Source: Tomocerus qinae (lineage: Eukaryota > Arthropoda > Collembola > Entomobryomorpha > Tomoceridae). From it: a stretch of DNA of 64,000 nucleotides. Positions 12,629 to 25,900 of this stretch are shown in pieces (positions within the stretch are counted from its first letter, which is position 1; every line of letters begins with the position of its first letter). The position numbers and the translations under genes were made by a program. Below the pieces are notes generated by a model. That model was not told where the DNA came from and did not search any database. It was given only the letters and a program-made list of their open reading frames with translations. The stretch is taken from positions 19,840,001-19,904,000 of the forward strand of contig CM034548.1 of NCBI GenBank assembly GCA_020055645.1, given 5' to 3'.

Positions 12629-14000
12629 GTATATGGTATCTCTATATTATAACCACCATTTAGATAGAGCAATAAATTTACTTACCTATGTATGGATCCA
12701 TTTTTTCCGTCAGACTAACATCTTTTTGGAACGCTATTTTTGGTCCTCCCCCGCCCACTGATGAGGATGAGATGCATTGCAATCATATGTCGTATTTTCA
12801 AGGCGGGGGATCATAATATATTTATTGTAATAGTAAAATTCAGTAACAGTATTGAAGGCCTAACAGTATGAGAGCCATAACACATAAATTCACACAAAGT
12901 AATAATACTATTTTAATCCGTTTTTTTTAAAACGTTTGACTTTGAAAAAATGCTGCGCCTGTCTGTGCCCAGACAGAATGTCTGTCCTTTCTTTCTGGGC
13001 TCGCCCCTATATAGAAGTACGGGTGTTAGGCAACTGCTTATTTTGCCTACAATGGCGAATATATATGACGGATATATGATAATATGATATATGACGGAAT
13101 AGTTCATAAGTCAGAAGACTTGTTTGTGATTTTACCGACTTTTTTCTACAAAATAATATGGGGTACAATTTGAATGAAATACAATTATTTAAATGATGAG
13201 GTATATAATATGTAGATGCATGATAATTGGAAAATGACCCATTTTCTGTTTTCTTAAGCAATAAGCTATGTTTAGTTCTTGCTGGGTGAAGAGAAGACAC
13301 GGTAAAGACTGATTCTATGTATTTTGAGTTGGTTTAAATTAGTCTACATGGTCATAGCCTGTTGACTTATTTATCGTCAAAGAAATTGTGAAGGCTATCA
13401 TTAATCAGCAGGATGTCGTTAGTTTGTGGCATTGACATAGACTACATACAGAGAGTAGGAAACACTGCCCAATACTCATTTAAGTCAAGGTACTAAGTAA
13501 ACGATGTGCAAAATCATTGTATGAGTAATTTTCTGCCCACCGATGATGATGGACTGATAAAAAGCATTGCTATTGACTGCTGACACAGGACAAGGATAAA
13601 TACAGGTCTTGCGAGTTGCTAGCTGTAAACATACAAGGAATCAACTTGTTACATAAGTGGTGGGAAAATTGAAGTTAATCAGCCGCTTTGTGTTCATTTG
13701 ACTTTTGCTCAGATTACTCTTCCTCCTCCTAGAGAAAACTAGGAGGATAAAAATGTAGAGTAGTTTGATTTTCTTACCGTGTCAACATTTCAAAACAAAT
13801 TTTAGGATTTTGATTGACGGAGATGTGAAAAATTACAAAGGGGCTGATAACGACTGAAAAACAGGTTGGCATTGCAGACTGCTGAAATTAGAGCACTATT
13901 CTTTAATTCAACCAAGGATGTACACATGTGTAGACAATAAAAAACCTCTGATCTGCTAGAGGAGCTATTATTATTACCTACACCCTAGTTTTTTTAAATC
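12629..14000. other. Intergenic, with small inverted repeats
   Basis: No gene was recognised. Contains short inverted repeats: a 9-bp pair at 12747-12755 and 12802-12810, a CTGTCTG/CAGACAG hairpin near 12958-12975, and a 9-bp hairpin at 13724-13747 with a 6-base loop. The block around 12919-12960 resembles the start of the fold-back repeat at 14001. Confidence 0.5.
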
Positions 14001-14076
14001 TGGACGAAAAAAAATGCTGCGCCTCAGGCTCCATGTTAAGTAGGCCAAAATGAGGCGCAGCATTTTTTTTCGTCCA
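14001..14076. repeat. Fold-back repeat with perfect 26-bp arms
   Basis: Arms 14001-14026 and 14051-14076 are exact inverted copies separated by 24 bases. Each arm contains TGCTGCGCCTCA next to an A8 (or T8) run. The motif AAAATGCTGCGCCT also occurs at about 12947-12960, in a similar T-rich context, which points to a dispersed repeat family. Confidence 0.85.
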
Positions 14077-14456
14077 ATTGTTATATACCCGCTCAATATC
14101 TATCTTGCAGAGTCCAAGTCCGAGCGTGGATGATTTAACTTACATTATCCACTGTTTTCTTCTAGAGATTGCTGATTGTGCATCGCTGGGCATTGGAAGG
14201 AGGAAATTGAATCTCAGTGTACATGATTTGTCAGCTGTCTTCGTCCTAGAATAACCTTATTCTCCTCGCAAATTCATTTTCGTGTTACGCTCTTCATTTA
14301 CTATCTCACTTCGGCTTCCTTAGATGTTAGATAATTAGAGGTAAGGCAAATATAATAATGAAAATTTGAATTTCAAACGTCATGTGTAATTCAGAAAATA
14401 ATAAACATCTTTGAGTGCAAATATTACTTGCATTCAAAACATCCCTATTTTTGGAG

Positions 14457-14486
14457 TTGTGTGATAGATTCTAATCTATCACACAA
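14457..14486. repeat. 30-bp palindrome
   Basis: Arms 14457-14470 (TTGTGTGATAGATT) and 14473-14486 are perfect inverted copies with a 2-base spacer. A weaker inverted repeat lies just upstream at about 14410-14440. Confidence 0.8.
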
Positions 14487-15137
14487 CGGTATACTATAAG
14501 GTAATACTAACAAAGGGTTAACATCAGTTTCTATTTGTCATTTGTGTACTTCGCCAGTTTAGGTCTCACTTTAAAAGCTTTAAGAAATGGTTGAAAACTA
14601 AATAAAGCCTAAGCCAGTATTTGACATTGACTAGTCATTGCTTGAGATGACAAAATTTCGCCATTGAAATTGAACTGAACAATGGTTGCATATCTGATTA
14701 ACTGTTGAATAGTTTCAAATAATGAAAAAAATCCAACAGGTATTTCATTTGATGTCTTAGTCGTTGGTGTCGGTTCATTTTATTGGCAGTACGTTGGATA
14801 ATCACTTATCCTTTTCATTGTTGACAGTGCAATACTCCAATAATCAATTATAATTCCCAAAACTGTCAAAATCCCATTATGAAAATCAGTCATAATCGAG
14901 ATGCATATTCTGCACTCGGTATATTTAGCATTGAGCTTCGCAGCGGGATGGGCCAACATCCTGCATCTCGATTTTGCCTGGTCAAAATAGTCTGCCATCA
15001 AGGTTTGGCTGAATTTCAAAATGATCAGACATCAACATTTGGTTTAATTTTGAAATACGCTAATGTTAACCCTTAGGTTATTTAATTGTTTTATGTAAAA
15101 TGAATTACATACACGCTTGAGAATTTCAACAAAAAGC

Positions 15138-15839
15138 TGTAAGGTTAGGCTGACCATAATTTGACGAAGGGAAAACGGGACACCATACAGTATTGTATTT
15201 AGGAGTCGATTTTGACGGGGGTAATGCCATTTAACCATTTATTTTAGGAATATTTTCCCGAAGCGCGTTAATTTTAAAATACTTTTGCCCAATATTTTAA
15301 AAAATGGCATTTAATCGCGCGAAGCGCGATAATTTTAAGCTTTTTTTGCCCTAAAATAACCATAAAAGACAATTATAATCACGCGAAGCGCGTTAATTTT
15401 AACCTCTTATTGCTGAAAATAGACAGAAAATCTTATAATCGCGCAAAGCTGGTTAATTTTAAGTTTTGTTTGCAAAAAATGGTCTACAATTTCCTTATAA
15501 TAGTACGATGAGCGTTTATTTTCCTTAAAACGGCTTAAAGTTTCCAAACAATTGTGCGAACCATGAAAATGTTAGATCCTTTTGTTGAAAAACAGCCAAT
15601 ATATATTGTAGATTGCCATTAAGTTTTACCATTAATCGCGCGAAGCGCGAAAAATTTTGTTATTTTCAGTCAAAATTTTCCTTTTTCGTTCGTAGTAGTC
15701 ATTAAATTAGATATTACTCAATTTTTCTAAAAAACGGGACGCGTTTCTGAAAACGGGACACTTTCGGGACGCCGGGACAGGTCACCAAAAACGGGACGAT
15801 CCCGTTAAAAACGGGACGGATGGTCAGCCTATGTAAGGT
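15138..15839. mobile_element. Non-autonomous hAT-like element with 8-bp target duplication
   Basis: The body is 15146-15831 (686 bp). It starts with TAGGCTGACCAT and ends with the exact inverted copy. It is flanked on both sides by TGTAAGGT (15138-15145 and 15832-15839), an 8-bp duplication as hAT transposases make. No transposase frame is present. Near the right end CGGGAC occurs repeatedly, and one copy lies near the left end. The interior holds copies of a GCGCGAAGCGCG hairpin motif, listed separately. Confidence 0.85.
15257..15650. repeat. Reiterated GC-rich hairpin motif inside the hAT-like element
   Basis: The motif TCGCGCGAAGCGCGA folds into a 6-bp stem with a GAA loop. Full or near-full copies lie at 15257-15267, 15315-15329, 15380-15392 and 15636-15650, and a decayed copy lies at about 15438-15452. 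The first four sit about 60-65 bp apart and share a following TTAATTTTAA stretch, so they form a tandem array in otherwise AT-rich DNA. Confidence 0.8.
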
Positions 15840-16624
15840 CCATGTCCATACATAGAGATATAATATTTGCATATATACATGTGACATAGTTACAATCAGC
15901 TTTATTTATTGTGATGATGAGTCAAAAATGCCGATTTAAAGTTAGGTATGCAATTAAAAGATTTTGTCATTATTTTTTTGACATACCTAGACCCTAGACC
16001 CAAACATGAGCCCTATGCAGTTCCTCCTCTTAAATTCAAAAATACAGATAGTCAGACATCAGATGGTATACTACTCCTGAATTTTTTGTTTGTCATAGTG
16101 CACCTCCTCGTTAACTTCTATTTAAAATCCTGTGTATTTATTATATATATATATTTTTTTAAATGTATGATAAACCCTGAAGCTTGAAAATTTTAACCCC
16201 TGTACCTAAATACGGATACCATCAGTTGAAAACGAAGGAATGAGTAGCGCAGTATATAGTTATTCTACGGACCAATACGTTTCCTATTTCATTACTCTGC
16301 CTGCGCAGCAGCATAGTGCATACTCATCTGTTTAATCTCTGTGGGGCATCGAAGCTCCAACCTACAATTTTGAAGAAGAGATACAAAGTAGATCTGTTTT
16401 ATGTGTGAGCCCGTAAAAGTAATTAGGTAGGTAACTACAATTCATTCCTTTAATCGGTGACCTCTTGATAGCAACAACAGGAAAGGCCCCAAAAAACGGA
16501 AGCGTAAATGGTTTTACCAATAAACGAAGGAATTTTTGTCAGTAGTTCTAGTTACTGTTGTGACACGTATATAAAATAGTGATAAACAGTAATAAAAGCG
16601 TAAACATTGACTTATTTTTTTCAG
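15840..16624 (+). promoter_or_regulatory. Upstream region of ABCC5, probable promoter and 5' UTR intron
   Basis: No coding exon was recognised. The ABCC5 start codon lies 26 bases after a good acceptor (tttttttcag, ending at 16624), so at least one non-coding 5' exon is expected upstream, probably in this stretch. No specific promoter element is firm. Confidence 0.35.
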
Positions 16625-16649
16625 ATTGCAAGGATTTATATGATCACAA

Positions 16650-19600
16650 ATGGATCATAAGTGGCTCTCCAGTGGGTCAATAAGCTTAGAAAGCTGCCCT
16701 ACTGGTGAACGGAATAGCACCATGGCTAATTCCAACGACAGAACGTCCGATGTCCAGTATGAAACTTTATCAAATTTTAAAATAGTAGTTTTATAAACTT
16801 TGTTAATTGAATGTTAATGTCAATTACTTATGTATTATTTCTATTTTGTATTTAGAACGGATAAGTCCAACCCTGATGAGGCCCCTAAAAGAAAGAAGTA
16901 TTCTAAGGCAGCCAAAACTCTTTTGCCATATCGGAGCACCAAGTAAGAGTGATAATAATGCAGACACAATGACACAATGTACGCATAAATGTTAAATGAC
17001 ATTTAATATTTATTTTATTGACTTTATAGAGCTACAGCAAATAAAATGCCCAGTAGCGAGGCTGGTTTATTTTCATATCTTACAATATCTTGGCTGACTG
17101 TACTAATGTGGAAAGCTTTTCGACAAGGACTAACCAAAGATGATTTGTGGGAATTGGATGTAGGTTACTTTATCTTTTAAAACAGATTCAAAAAGTTATA
17201 CTTTTACATTTTAGTAATGCTGTTGTATTTCAGGATATTGACAAAGCCGAAACAAATGCTAAAAGACTGAATCGATTATGGCAAATAGAAAAACAAAAAA
17301 ATGGAGTAAATGCGTCTTTCTCCCGGTGTGTTTGGCAATTTGGAAAAACAAGATTTTATCTGTGTATTTTCCTGATGATATTCACAGTATGCTTCCAATT
17401 CTTGGGCCCGGTAAAGTTTTTATTTGTCTAAATTAAAATCGTGATTATTTAAGACAACTGTGAATTAATTCCATTGTCAAACTTTAGGCTTGGATATTGA
17501 AATCCATATTATCGTTTGTTGAAGACCCAACCCTCCCCTTGGAATCTGGACTTGTATTAGCTGTACTTGCATTTGCGGCCCAGTTAATTCGCAATTTGTC
17601 CTTTAGTGGAATGTGGTTGATTGGTATTCACACAGGTAGGATCATATATTTTTAAAAAAAGTTTTATACTCAGTTTTAATCGAATTTTTATATTTGTTTC
17701 TACTGCATTATTATCATTACTAGGGATGCGTTTACAAGGAGCGATGCAGTATATGACTTACGAAAAGCTATTAAAACTTAGAAGTGGTGGTGGAAATATT
17801 CTCAGCCAGGCAGTTACCTTTTGTACCAACGACCAAGAAAGAATATTTGAATGTGTTGCCGGTGGAGTTCTAGTAGTGGGTATGCACTGTAGTTTTAAAT
17901 CGTTAATTTAATCTGGAAAGAATTTTAGTAAACAATAATTTAATTCATTGTTATAAATACAATTGAAGCTGCTCCTTCGATGTTTATCATGAGCGTTGCC
18001 TATACTGTAACAGTGATTGGTCCTTGGGCTCTTATTGGAAATTTGGTTATATTTCTCTTCTATCCACTTATGGTAAAAAACAATGTTTTTGTTCATGTTC
18101 TGTTTCAGAGTGTTATTTATCCATTACATAATACTTACGCTGCTAATTTTTGTAGGGTGGCGTAGCTGCAAGTATTGCTATAACTCGAAGGAAAACAGTT
18201 CCTTTAACCAACAAAAGAGTTACTCTTATGACTGAAATATTGAATTCTATTAAATTGATTAAAATGTACGGCTGGGAAAATAACTTTACAGAGAACATTA
18301 AAGGTGAGTGAAAATTGTATGATAAAATATTATTTGACTGCGACATTTTACCTCAATCATTATTAAAATTGGTGTATGTAGATTGTAGAGCCAAGGAAGA
18401 AAGTAATTTACGACTCGCCGCATTTCTGCAATCTTTAACTGCTACTTTGACTCCGATGATAAACACTATTGCAGCTGTCTCCACCTTCATCGGATATAGG
18501 TATAAAATAGAACAACATAACATTTTAATTTCTGATAATATTTTAAATAAAATTGTATATTGAATGAAATAGTGCCAGTGGAAATAATCTCACCGCCACC
18601 GAAGTTTTCACAATATTTTCTGTATTTGCGACAATGCAATTTACTGTAGGGACGCTACCATTTGCTCTACGTTCTATTGCAGAGGCATCTGTTTGCTTCA
18701 GAAATTTTAAGGTTAGTTACGAATATAAGTTACTGTAAGTGTAACTATTTCTAAGTGGTTAAAGTTTTAAACTGTTTTTTATGCCATTCCTTACACTCGG
18801 AAATTTGTTGTTTAGACCTATTTAGAACTTCCTGAATATCAAGTTAGCACCAACGATCCTATAGAATGTGACCATGATTCGGTTATTGTCATCAGAAATG
18901 CATCATTTGCATGGGAAGATGCGACAGCAGAAAACAAAAATGGAGAAAAGGTCACAGGTCGTGGTAGGAAAAGAAAAGGTAAAGGAAAGACGGACAAAGA
19001 AAAGGAACCAGAGGAAGAAAAGTTAACCGAAGATGTTAAGGAAATTCCAAACTGTCTCAAAAATATAAATATAGACATCAAACGAGGAAAACTAGTAGGA
19101 ATAAGTGGCAGAGTCGGAAGTGGCAAGAGTTCCCTTTTGTCAGCTCTTCTAGGCGATGTAAGTAAATTAATGAAATCACTCAAGGATTTATGTGGGTACA
19201 TTTATTGGGATTGTAATTTCTCGTCTGCATTACCGTAAAAATGTTTCGTTTGTGATGTTGCTATAGATGGTGAAAACTAATGGCTCTGTGCTTATTCGTG
19301 GTTCAATTGCTTATGTTTCCCAACAAGCTTGGATCTATTCTGGGACATTTCAGGAAAATATCCTTTTCGGTTTACCTTTAAACCAGGAAAAGTGCGTAGA
19401 TAAGACAATTTACTGACTATTATGTCTCTGTCATTCTATTTAAAAGGATGAATTTGCTCTAGGTATGAAAAAGTTCTCGAAATATGCTGTCTAAAAGAAG
19501 ATTTGGAAGAATTGGAAGATGGAGATCAGACGTTATTAGGAGATAAGGGAACTAATATAAGGTATAATAATATAGCAGCTTTACTTATAATAACAAGTGT

Positions 19601-22600
19601 AAGATAAAGTGTTAAGTTCAATCTGTAATTAATTTTACAACGACGTGATGAATATCTTTATTTCTCTCACTGGAAAGTGGCGGTCAAAAGCAACGCTTAA
19701 ATCTGGCTCGTTCAATTTACGCGGACAAGTCGATATACCTCTTAGATGATCCTCTTTCAGCTGTTGACCCAACTGTTGGAGATTCTATCTTCATCAAATG
19801 TATAAAGAAACATCTCAGTGATAAGACAGTGTTAATAGCAACTCATGACATTTCGGTGAGTAATAGAATACAACATAATTTTATAAAATGATGTAATAGT
19901 AATTCTAGGAAGTGTTTGATAAAGTAAATACCTGTAACTGGACCATAATATAATAACTAAATAAGTATATAGCATAAGATATAAGCTTAATTGTCAATGA
20001 TTTTGATTCTCGTATTTTAAAGTATTTAAAACGTTGCAACGAGACCATAAAATTGCAAGATGGAAAGGTTTCAATGATAGCTGCTCCTACTGAAAAAATG
20101 TTCACTCCATTGGAAGACAGAACATCCACAATATTTGGGACCGATGATGAAAATTTTCACTGTGAAGACATAATGGAAGTGAAACACATTGAAAAGCCAT
20201 ACTTAGAGATTGGGGATCGTAACATCAAGACTTCTCAAGTAGCTTGTAAATTGGAAGATCAGAAATTTTCTATTTTAAAGGAAATGATTTTAAAAGACGA
20301 TCAGATTGCTTACTCCAAAACGGGCTGTCAGCTCCTATCTGCCTATATGAAAGCTTGCGGAGGGTTTTTGTATTCATCAGGTGTTTTCATGTTTCTGTTA
20401 TTCTTTGGAGTGGCTCGTCTGGCATCTTCTGTATGGCTGCAAATTTGGCTGGACGCTGGAGATGGACAATACGTAAGTATAAATGCGAAAATATTTATCC
20501 GTTGCTGAATCATCAAAAAATAATTGGTTTTACTTTGTGTTTAGGAAAAACGGCTGGAAAATGCAACACTAAATAATGAGACTTATACCAAAGATGAATT
20601 AAAAGGTTATGTCAACGATAATCCCAGCATTGGATTTTATCAAGGTGTCCTTGTATCAACTATATTCGTGACACTGGTGGTCGGATTATTGAAGGGTTAT
20701 TTGACATCCAGTTATGTGTTAAGAGGAGCCACAAATCTTCATGCTGGGATGTTTAGCAGTGTCATATCTAGTCCAATGTCTTTCTTTGAAACTACCCCGG
20801 TTGGTCGCATATTGAGTCGTTTTTCAAAGGATATGGATGAATGTGGGTGAAGTTCAGTTGATATTGTTAAGTATATTAATGGACTAGTATTGCAAAATTG
20901 ATGTTAAATATTCATTTCAATTATCTTCTTCTAGTGGACGCTCGTCTTCCATTCTTTATCGAGTTCGTTGGACAAGCCATTCTCTTTATAACGCTGTCAC
21001 TATCAATTATATGCGTTATATACCCATTTATGACTGCTCCTATGCTACTGATCCTCGGTATATATTTTAATTATTGCATATGTTGAAGACTCATGTGTAC
21101 AGGGCGTTTGTAATTTTTTAAATTTATTTTAGGGGCAATGATATTCTTGGATGTTTGGCTAAACGTCGGCGTTCGGGAAACGAAGAAGTTAGAGATAATG
21201 CTAAAAAGTCCAGTTGTTCATCATATCCAATCGTCTAATGGAGGCCTATCTATTATCCGCACTTTCAATCGGCAAGCCATATTTGAAAGAAGGTAATATT
21301 TGAAACTGATTATTATTATTATTCAGTTAAATCAAAAATCAATATTCATTTAATAATTAAAACATGTTGACATATTCAGATTCTGTGAGCATCTGAATAA
21401 GCATTTGTCTGCAGAGTGCGTATTCAGAATTGCTAACCGTTGGTTTACTATAAGAATGGATGCTGTGGGATTATTTACTATTTTCGCTACCATCCTCACA
21501 TCAGTTTTCTCACGAGGATCTGTTTCAGCAGCATCAATTGGATTAGCTCTATCCACTGTTTATATGGTAATTTCGTAAAACTACCAACACCTACCGTAAC
21601 ATCGTATTTCTCAATTGTAATTACTTTTTACAGGTCTGTACGTTTGTACCTTTCATAATGAGAATGAAATCAGAACTACAGGCTCGATTTTCCTCTGTAG
21701 AACGTGTACTTGATTATGCTGAGGTAAAAAGTAACACTGTACTTGCCTTTACATAATTGTCTTCATGGTATTTTCTAACAAATTTATTCAAAATTAGAAT
21801 TTGGGTTCCGAAAACTATGTGAAGGAAATCATTCCATTGCCATTGGACTGGCCATCCACAGGAGCAATAGAGTTTGAATCTGTGAACATGAGATATCGTA
21901 ACAATCTCCCATTGGTCCTCAAAGACATGTCATTAAATATTGCTGGTGGAGAGAAAATTGGGATTGTTGGCAGAACTGGAGCTGGTATGAAATAAATTAC
22001 ACATTACAAAATTTCGATTGGTAAATTTATATAGACGGCAAATCTCATTGTGGTTTCTGTAGGAAAATCATCTATTTTCACTGCTCTATTTCGTCTTTGT
22101 GAGATATGCCAAGGATGTATCAAAATTGATGGAATTGATATCTCAGCTTTGCCTCTTAAGAAACTAAGAACAGAACTGGCTGTGATACCCCAAGATCCAG
22201 TTTTGTTCACTGGAACTGTCCGGTACTTTTGACTTTTAATAGTATATTTAAAGGTGTATTATAGCTACTTTATGTCATGTTTTTCATTGAACATCAAAAA
22301 ATGTTTTTGTGCCTAAGATACAATTTGGACCCATTTAACAAGCATGAAGATGCAGACTTGTGGATTGCTCTTGAAAAGTCTTACATGAAAGATAGAGTAT
22401 GTAATTTTTATATAATTTATGATGAATAACTTTACAAACCTAAACTATCTGTACTTGTGATTTCATTTAGCTTCGAAAAAAAGAAAGCACCCTTGATACG
22501 ATGATCCAGGAAGATGGATCTAACTTTTCAGTTGGCGAGAAGCAGCTGATTTGTCTTGCCCGAACATTACTCCAAAAAAATAAGGTATTTTTTTCTAAGC

Positions 22601-22987
22601 CTAAGCGTTTTCGGTAAATTACTTAAAATATATTTGAAAAATCATAGATATTACTAATGGACGAAGCTACGTCCGCAGTGGATACTGAAACTGAGAGATT
22701 AATACAGGAAGTGATTAAAGAAGAGTTTAAGGATTGCACCGTGATAACCATTGCACATCGTTGCGCCTCTGTGGATTACTATGATCGCATAGTATTTTTG
22801 GATAAAGGATCGGTATGTTTTTCCATCATTTGGTACTTTGGTAGTACATCGTATATTATATAATGTGTGGCTATTCTACTTTGAATTTTCTTCTTAAAAA
22901 TTTTAGGTTCTTGAGTTTGATTCCGTGTCAAATTTACTACAAAACGAAAATTCTCATTACCGTCAATTAATGGCTACGCACACGTAA
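16650..22987 (+). CDS. ABCC5: ABC subfamily C exporter, MRP5-like, complete
   Basis: Exon ends: 16650-16756, 16856-16942, 17030-17159, 17234-17410, 17488-17635, 17724-17879, 17969-18072, 18156-18303, 18382-18499, 18573-18711, 18816-19157, 19267-19391, 19463-19561, 19678-19855, 20023-20472, 20545-20842, 20935-21057, 21133-21292, 21380-21566, 21634-21723, 21798-21984, 22063-22222, 22318-22396, 22471-22584, 22648-22812, 22907-22987. They give 1383 aa with no stops. NBD1 has Walker [10 protein letters not shown] (536-544), signature SGGQKQR (627-633) and Walker B ending DDPLSAVD, with Asp in place of the catalytic Glu as usual in ABCC. NBD2 has GRTGAGKSS, VGEKQL, catalytic Glu in LLMDEATS and TIAHR. 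A short N terminus without TMD0, the [12 protein letters not shown] entry and a Lys-rich insert before NBD1 fit ABCC5. Family members export organic anions, cyclic nucleotides or heme; the substrate here is unknown. Confidence 0.93.
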
Positions 22988-25900
22988 GTAATGAAAATGG
23001 CCTTGAATTTAAGTAACTTAACTTACAGTGAGATAATATTTTTCATTGTTGTGTCAATTTATAATCAAAAAAATCTGAGTTAGGAGACGTTTAAAAACTT
23101 AAAAATCACATTCTCCGTCCAAAAAGTAAAACTTATCTATTAAGTTGTCAAATCCCGTAAGTACATTGTAGTGTAGGCTTACAACCAAATTGCTTATTAA
23201 TCTTTGTGTATTAAATTAAAACAATATATTCTGTACTTTGTAACATACATAGAAGTGTGATCAGCAGCAGCTTACTAAAATGTAAAATGTAAATCCAAAG
23301 TTTAACTTGTAATTCAACGTGAGTGTAATGTTTCTAAAATTGTTATAATTCTTACAATGTAATGTGATGTATTAAAATAGGTACGAAAAAAGATTTGTAC
23401 TTCTTGCCTCAGGCTCATGTTTAATATTTACCTAGTGAATTACTGTGTGCCGGTGTTATTGTTTGTTATGTATGTTATTAGAAGTAACTAGTCTAATCAG
23501 TAACAATTCTAGTTGATGATGCAGTTGAGTGGACCATGTTTTCAAGTAGAAGCCTTTTTTGCACGGTCTGCATGTACATTTTCAAGGCACTTAGGTTACC
23601 ATTTAGTTACTGATAGTTATATAAATCAATGCTTTTGTAAAAAATCTAGACTGACGATATTGCAGCCGTCATATTATACTAGCTTAATTTGTAAATCTGT
23701 TGTACAGCAATCTACAAAAATGAATCGAGATTCTCCCTATTGTGAGTACAATTTTAAATATTCTGTTCCTCTCAACTTTGCAAATAGAATCTCTAACGAA
23801 TCTGCTAATTGCAATTAGTAAGTATATTATGATATTCTACATGTTTCGTTAATATTATAATCTCAGTATTTTTTAGCATATTAAACTTAATTATAATATG
23901 TAAATTAAGCACATTCCTGTAATACTTGGCAAAGCTAGTGTTCATCCCACTCCGTCAAATTATTTAGCGTACACGTTTTATTAAAAACTTCAAAGGAGTA
24001 GTGGAGGATAAAAATATTATTTGAAACTTTGAGGAGGAAATGATGATCTTAATAATTTCAAATATTTAAATGGCTTGGCTCGTCATGGTATTCCATATTA
24101 TGCTATGAATGTATAAGTTAGTTTAGATTATTTAGTTGTCGTTAAAATATTGATTAATAAACTGATGTTACCTAATGTTTATCTGGAGACAAACTTATAA
24201 TCGCCTGTCATTTCATTTTTGTCTTTGGCTGTATGAAACTTTCGAGACTAGACAGTAACAAAGCATCTTTCAATACTGACAATAGCATATAATCAATGGG
24301 AGACTATACATAAAAGTAAAGTTACTTCAAAAGTTTTTCATTCATACTAGGATACCTATTACCCAAACCTGAACAAAACTTATATTATTCCTTTGTCTGA
24401 ATAGCGCAACGCTGCTTTTATTAGAATTAAAAAATATGAAAATGAGCTTATATGGATATAGTAATATTTACTTGGCAAAAAATAAGGCGCTTGGAAGTAG
24501 TTTTTGAGACAGAAAAATCATTAAGAAATTACAAACTTGTAAAACTGTGCGAATCAAGCTTCTAAATAGTAGTAAGTATTAGTAAGTAGAGTATTAGCAA
24601 AGAAACTTGCACTACAACAAAGGTTTTTCGCGAAAAACTATTATCAATCCAGTTCAAAGTTCCAAAGTAGTTTTATACTATGCAATCGCCTGTTGGAGTG
24701 TAGCGGAGAAAGTAGTTGGACTCAGCATAGTTGCATAGAAAATTCAGATTTCCGATGAATTAGTAAAGTAGCAGCTCCATTTATTTTTCAGCCGTAAGTC
24801 AAAACAGAGGTAGATGTAAACATTTCATTACAAGAATACCTGCCGTAAATAAATAATTTGACCAAATGACACCTTTACTTGCCATTTTAACAATTTCGAC
24901 ATTTGAATACTTTTTGGCATGTTTTGATACTAAAATCTCAAATATCTGTAAACTGAAGTTCGGGCTAAATTAAACTGTAAGGTTCATAGTGGAAAATACC
25001 CATAAATTATGTTTTTAGCGTCGCAAAACAGTTTCAAAGAAAATTGTTTAGAAATGAATGATGTGCCATCAATAATATCGTTTTACTCTAGGTATTTGGT
25101 TAGGATAGGTGGAGGTTAGGTGAAGGAAGCCAACAAACTTTCAGGTAGCGATTTGTGCCTGTCTTCGCTCCACGATCGATATTCGTACCAACCAACCTTA
25201 CAAACTAAAGTCTTGGTATAATCCAGGGATGAGTTTTTTATATTTTGCGTGTCTTGATGGATGAAATGAAAAACATGTTTATGCCATCATCTTGATTACA
25301 GATAGGAAATAGGAAGAACAAGTGGCAACTCATATCTCCTGTCATGAACAAGTCGGAATAGGAAGTCGACAAAGGCCATTTACAGTTACATTGTGTAATT
25401 ACTTTTTTACCATTTACAAATGCCTACTGCAATTTATGTACCTAGTTTATTATGTTACCATTTTTTCTGTATGCCTACTTAGTAATATATTTTACTTAAG
25501 CCCAAATTATTTTACACTATTCCTGTATAGTCTCCGTTAATGGGGACCTAAGTGCATGACAGTTTCCTTCTTATCTGTATATATATCATCCACTTGTAAT
25601 TTTTATACTCTTGGCTTTTTTTTGCAATGTATATGTATATGCAATATATTCAATATATATGCAATTTATATGCTCTTATACATTTCATATTACATAAAAC
25701 AAGGAAGTCTAACATGAATATATTAGCTGATTTCGAAACTAAATAAATGCTGATGGGCTGAAATCTTTTGAAATTTAGCAATAGTTCTAGTAGGCTAATA
25801 AACAACTAAATTGGTAATTTGAAAGCGTCTTTCTTAAAACTGTCTTATGAAAGCCTGTTTTCTATTTTATAAAAATGTTTTTCCTGGATGCCGATCTTAC

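Noticed and set aside
23513-23818. 101-codon plus frame after ABCC5
   Set aside because: Lies in the likely ABCC5 3' UTR, with no splice link and no motif.
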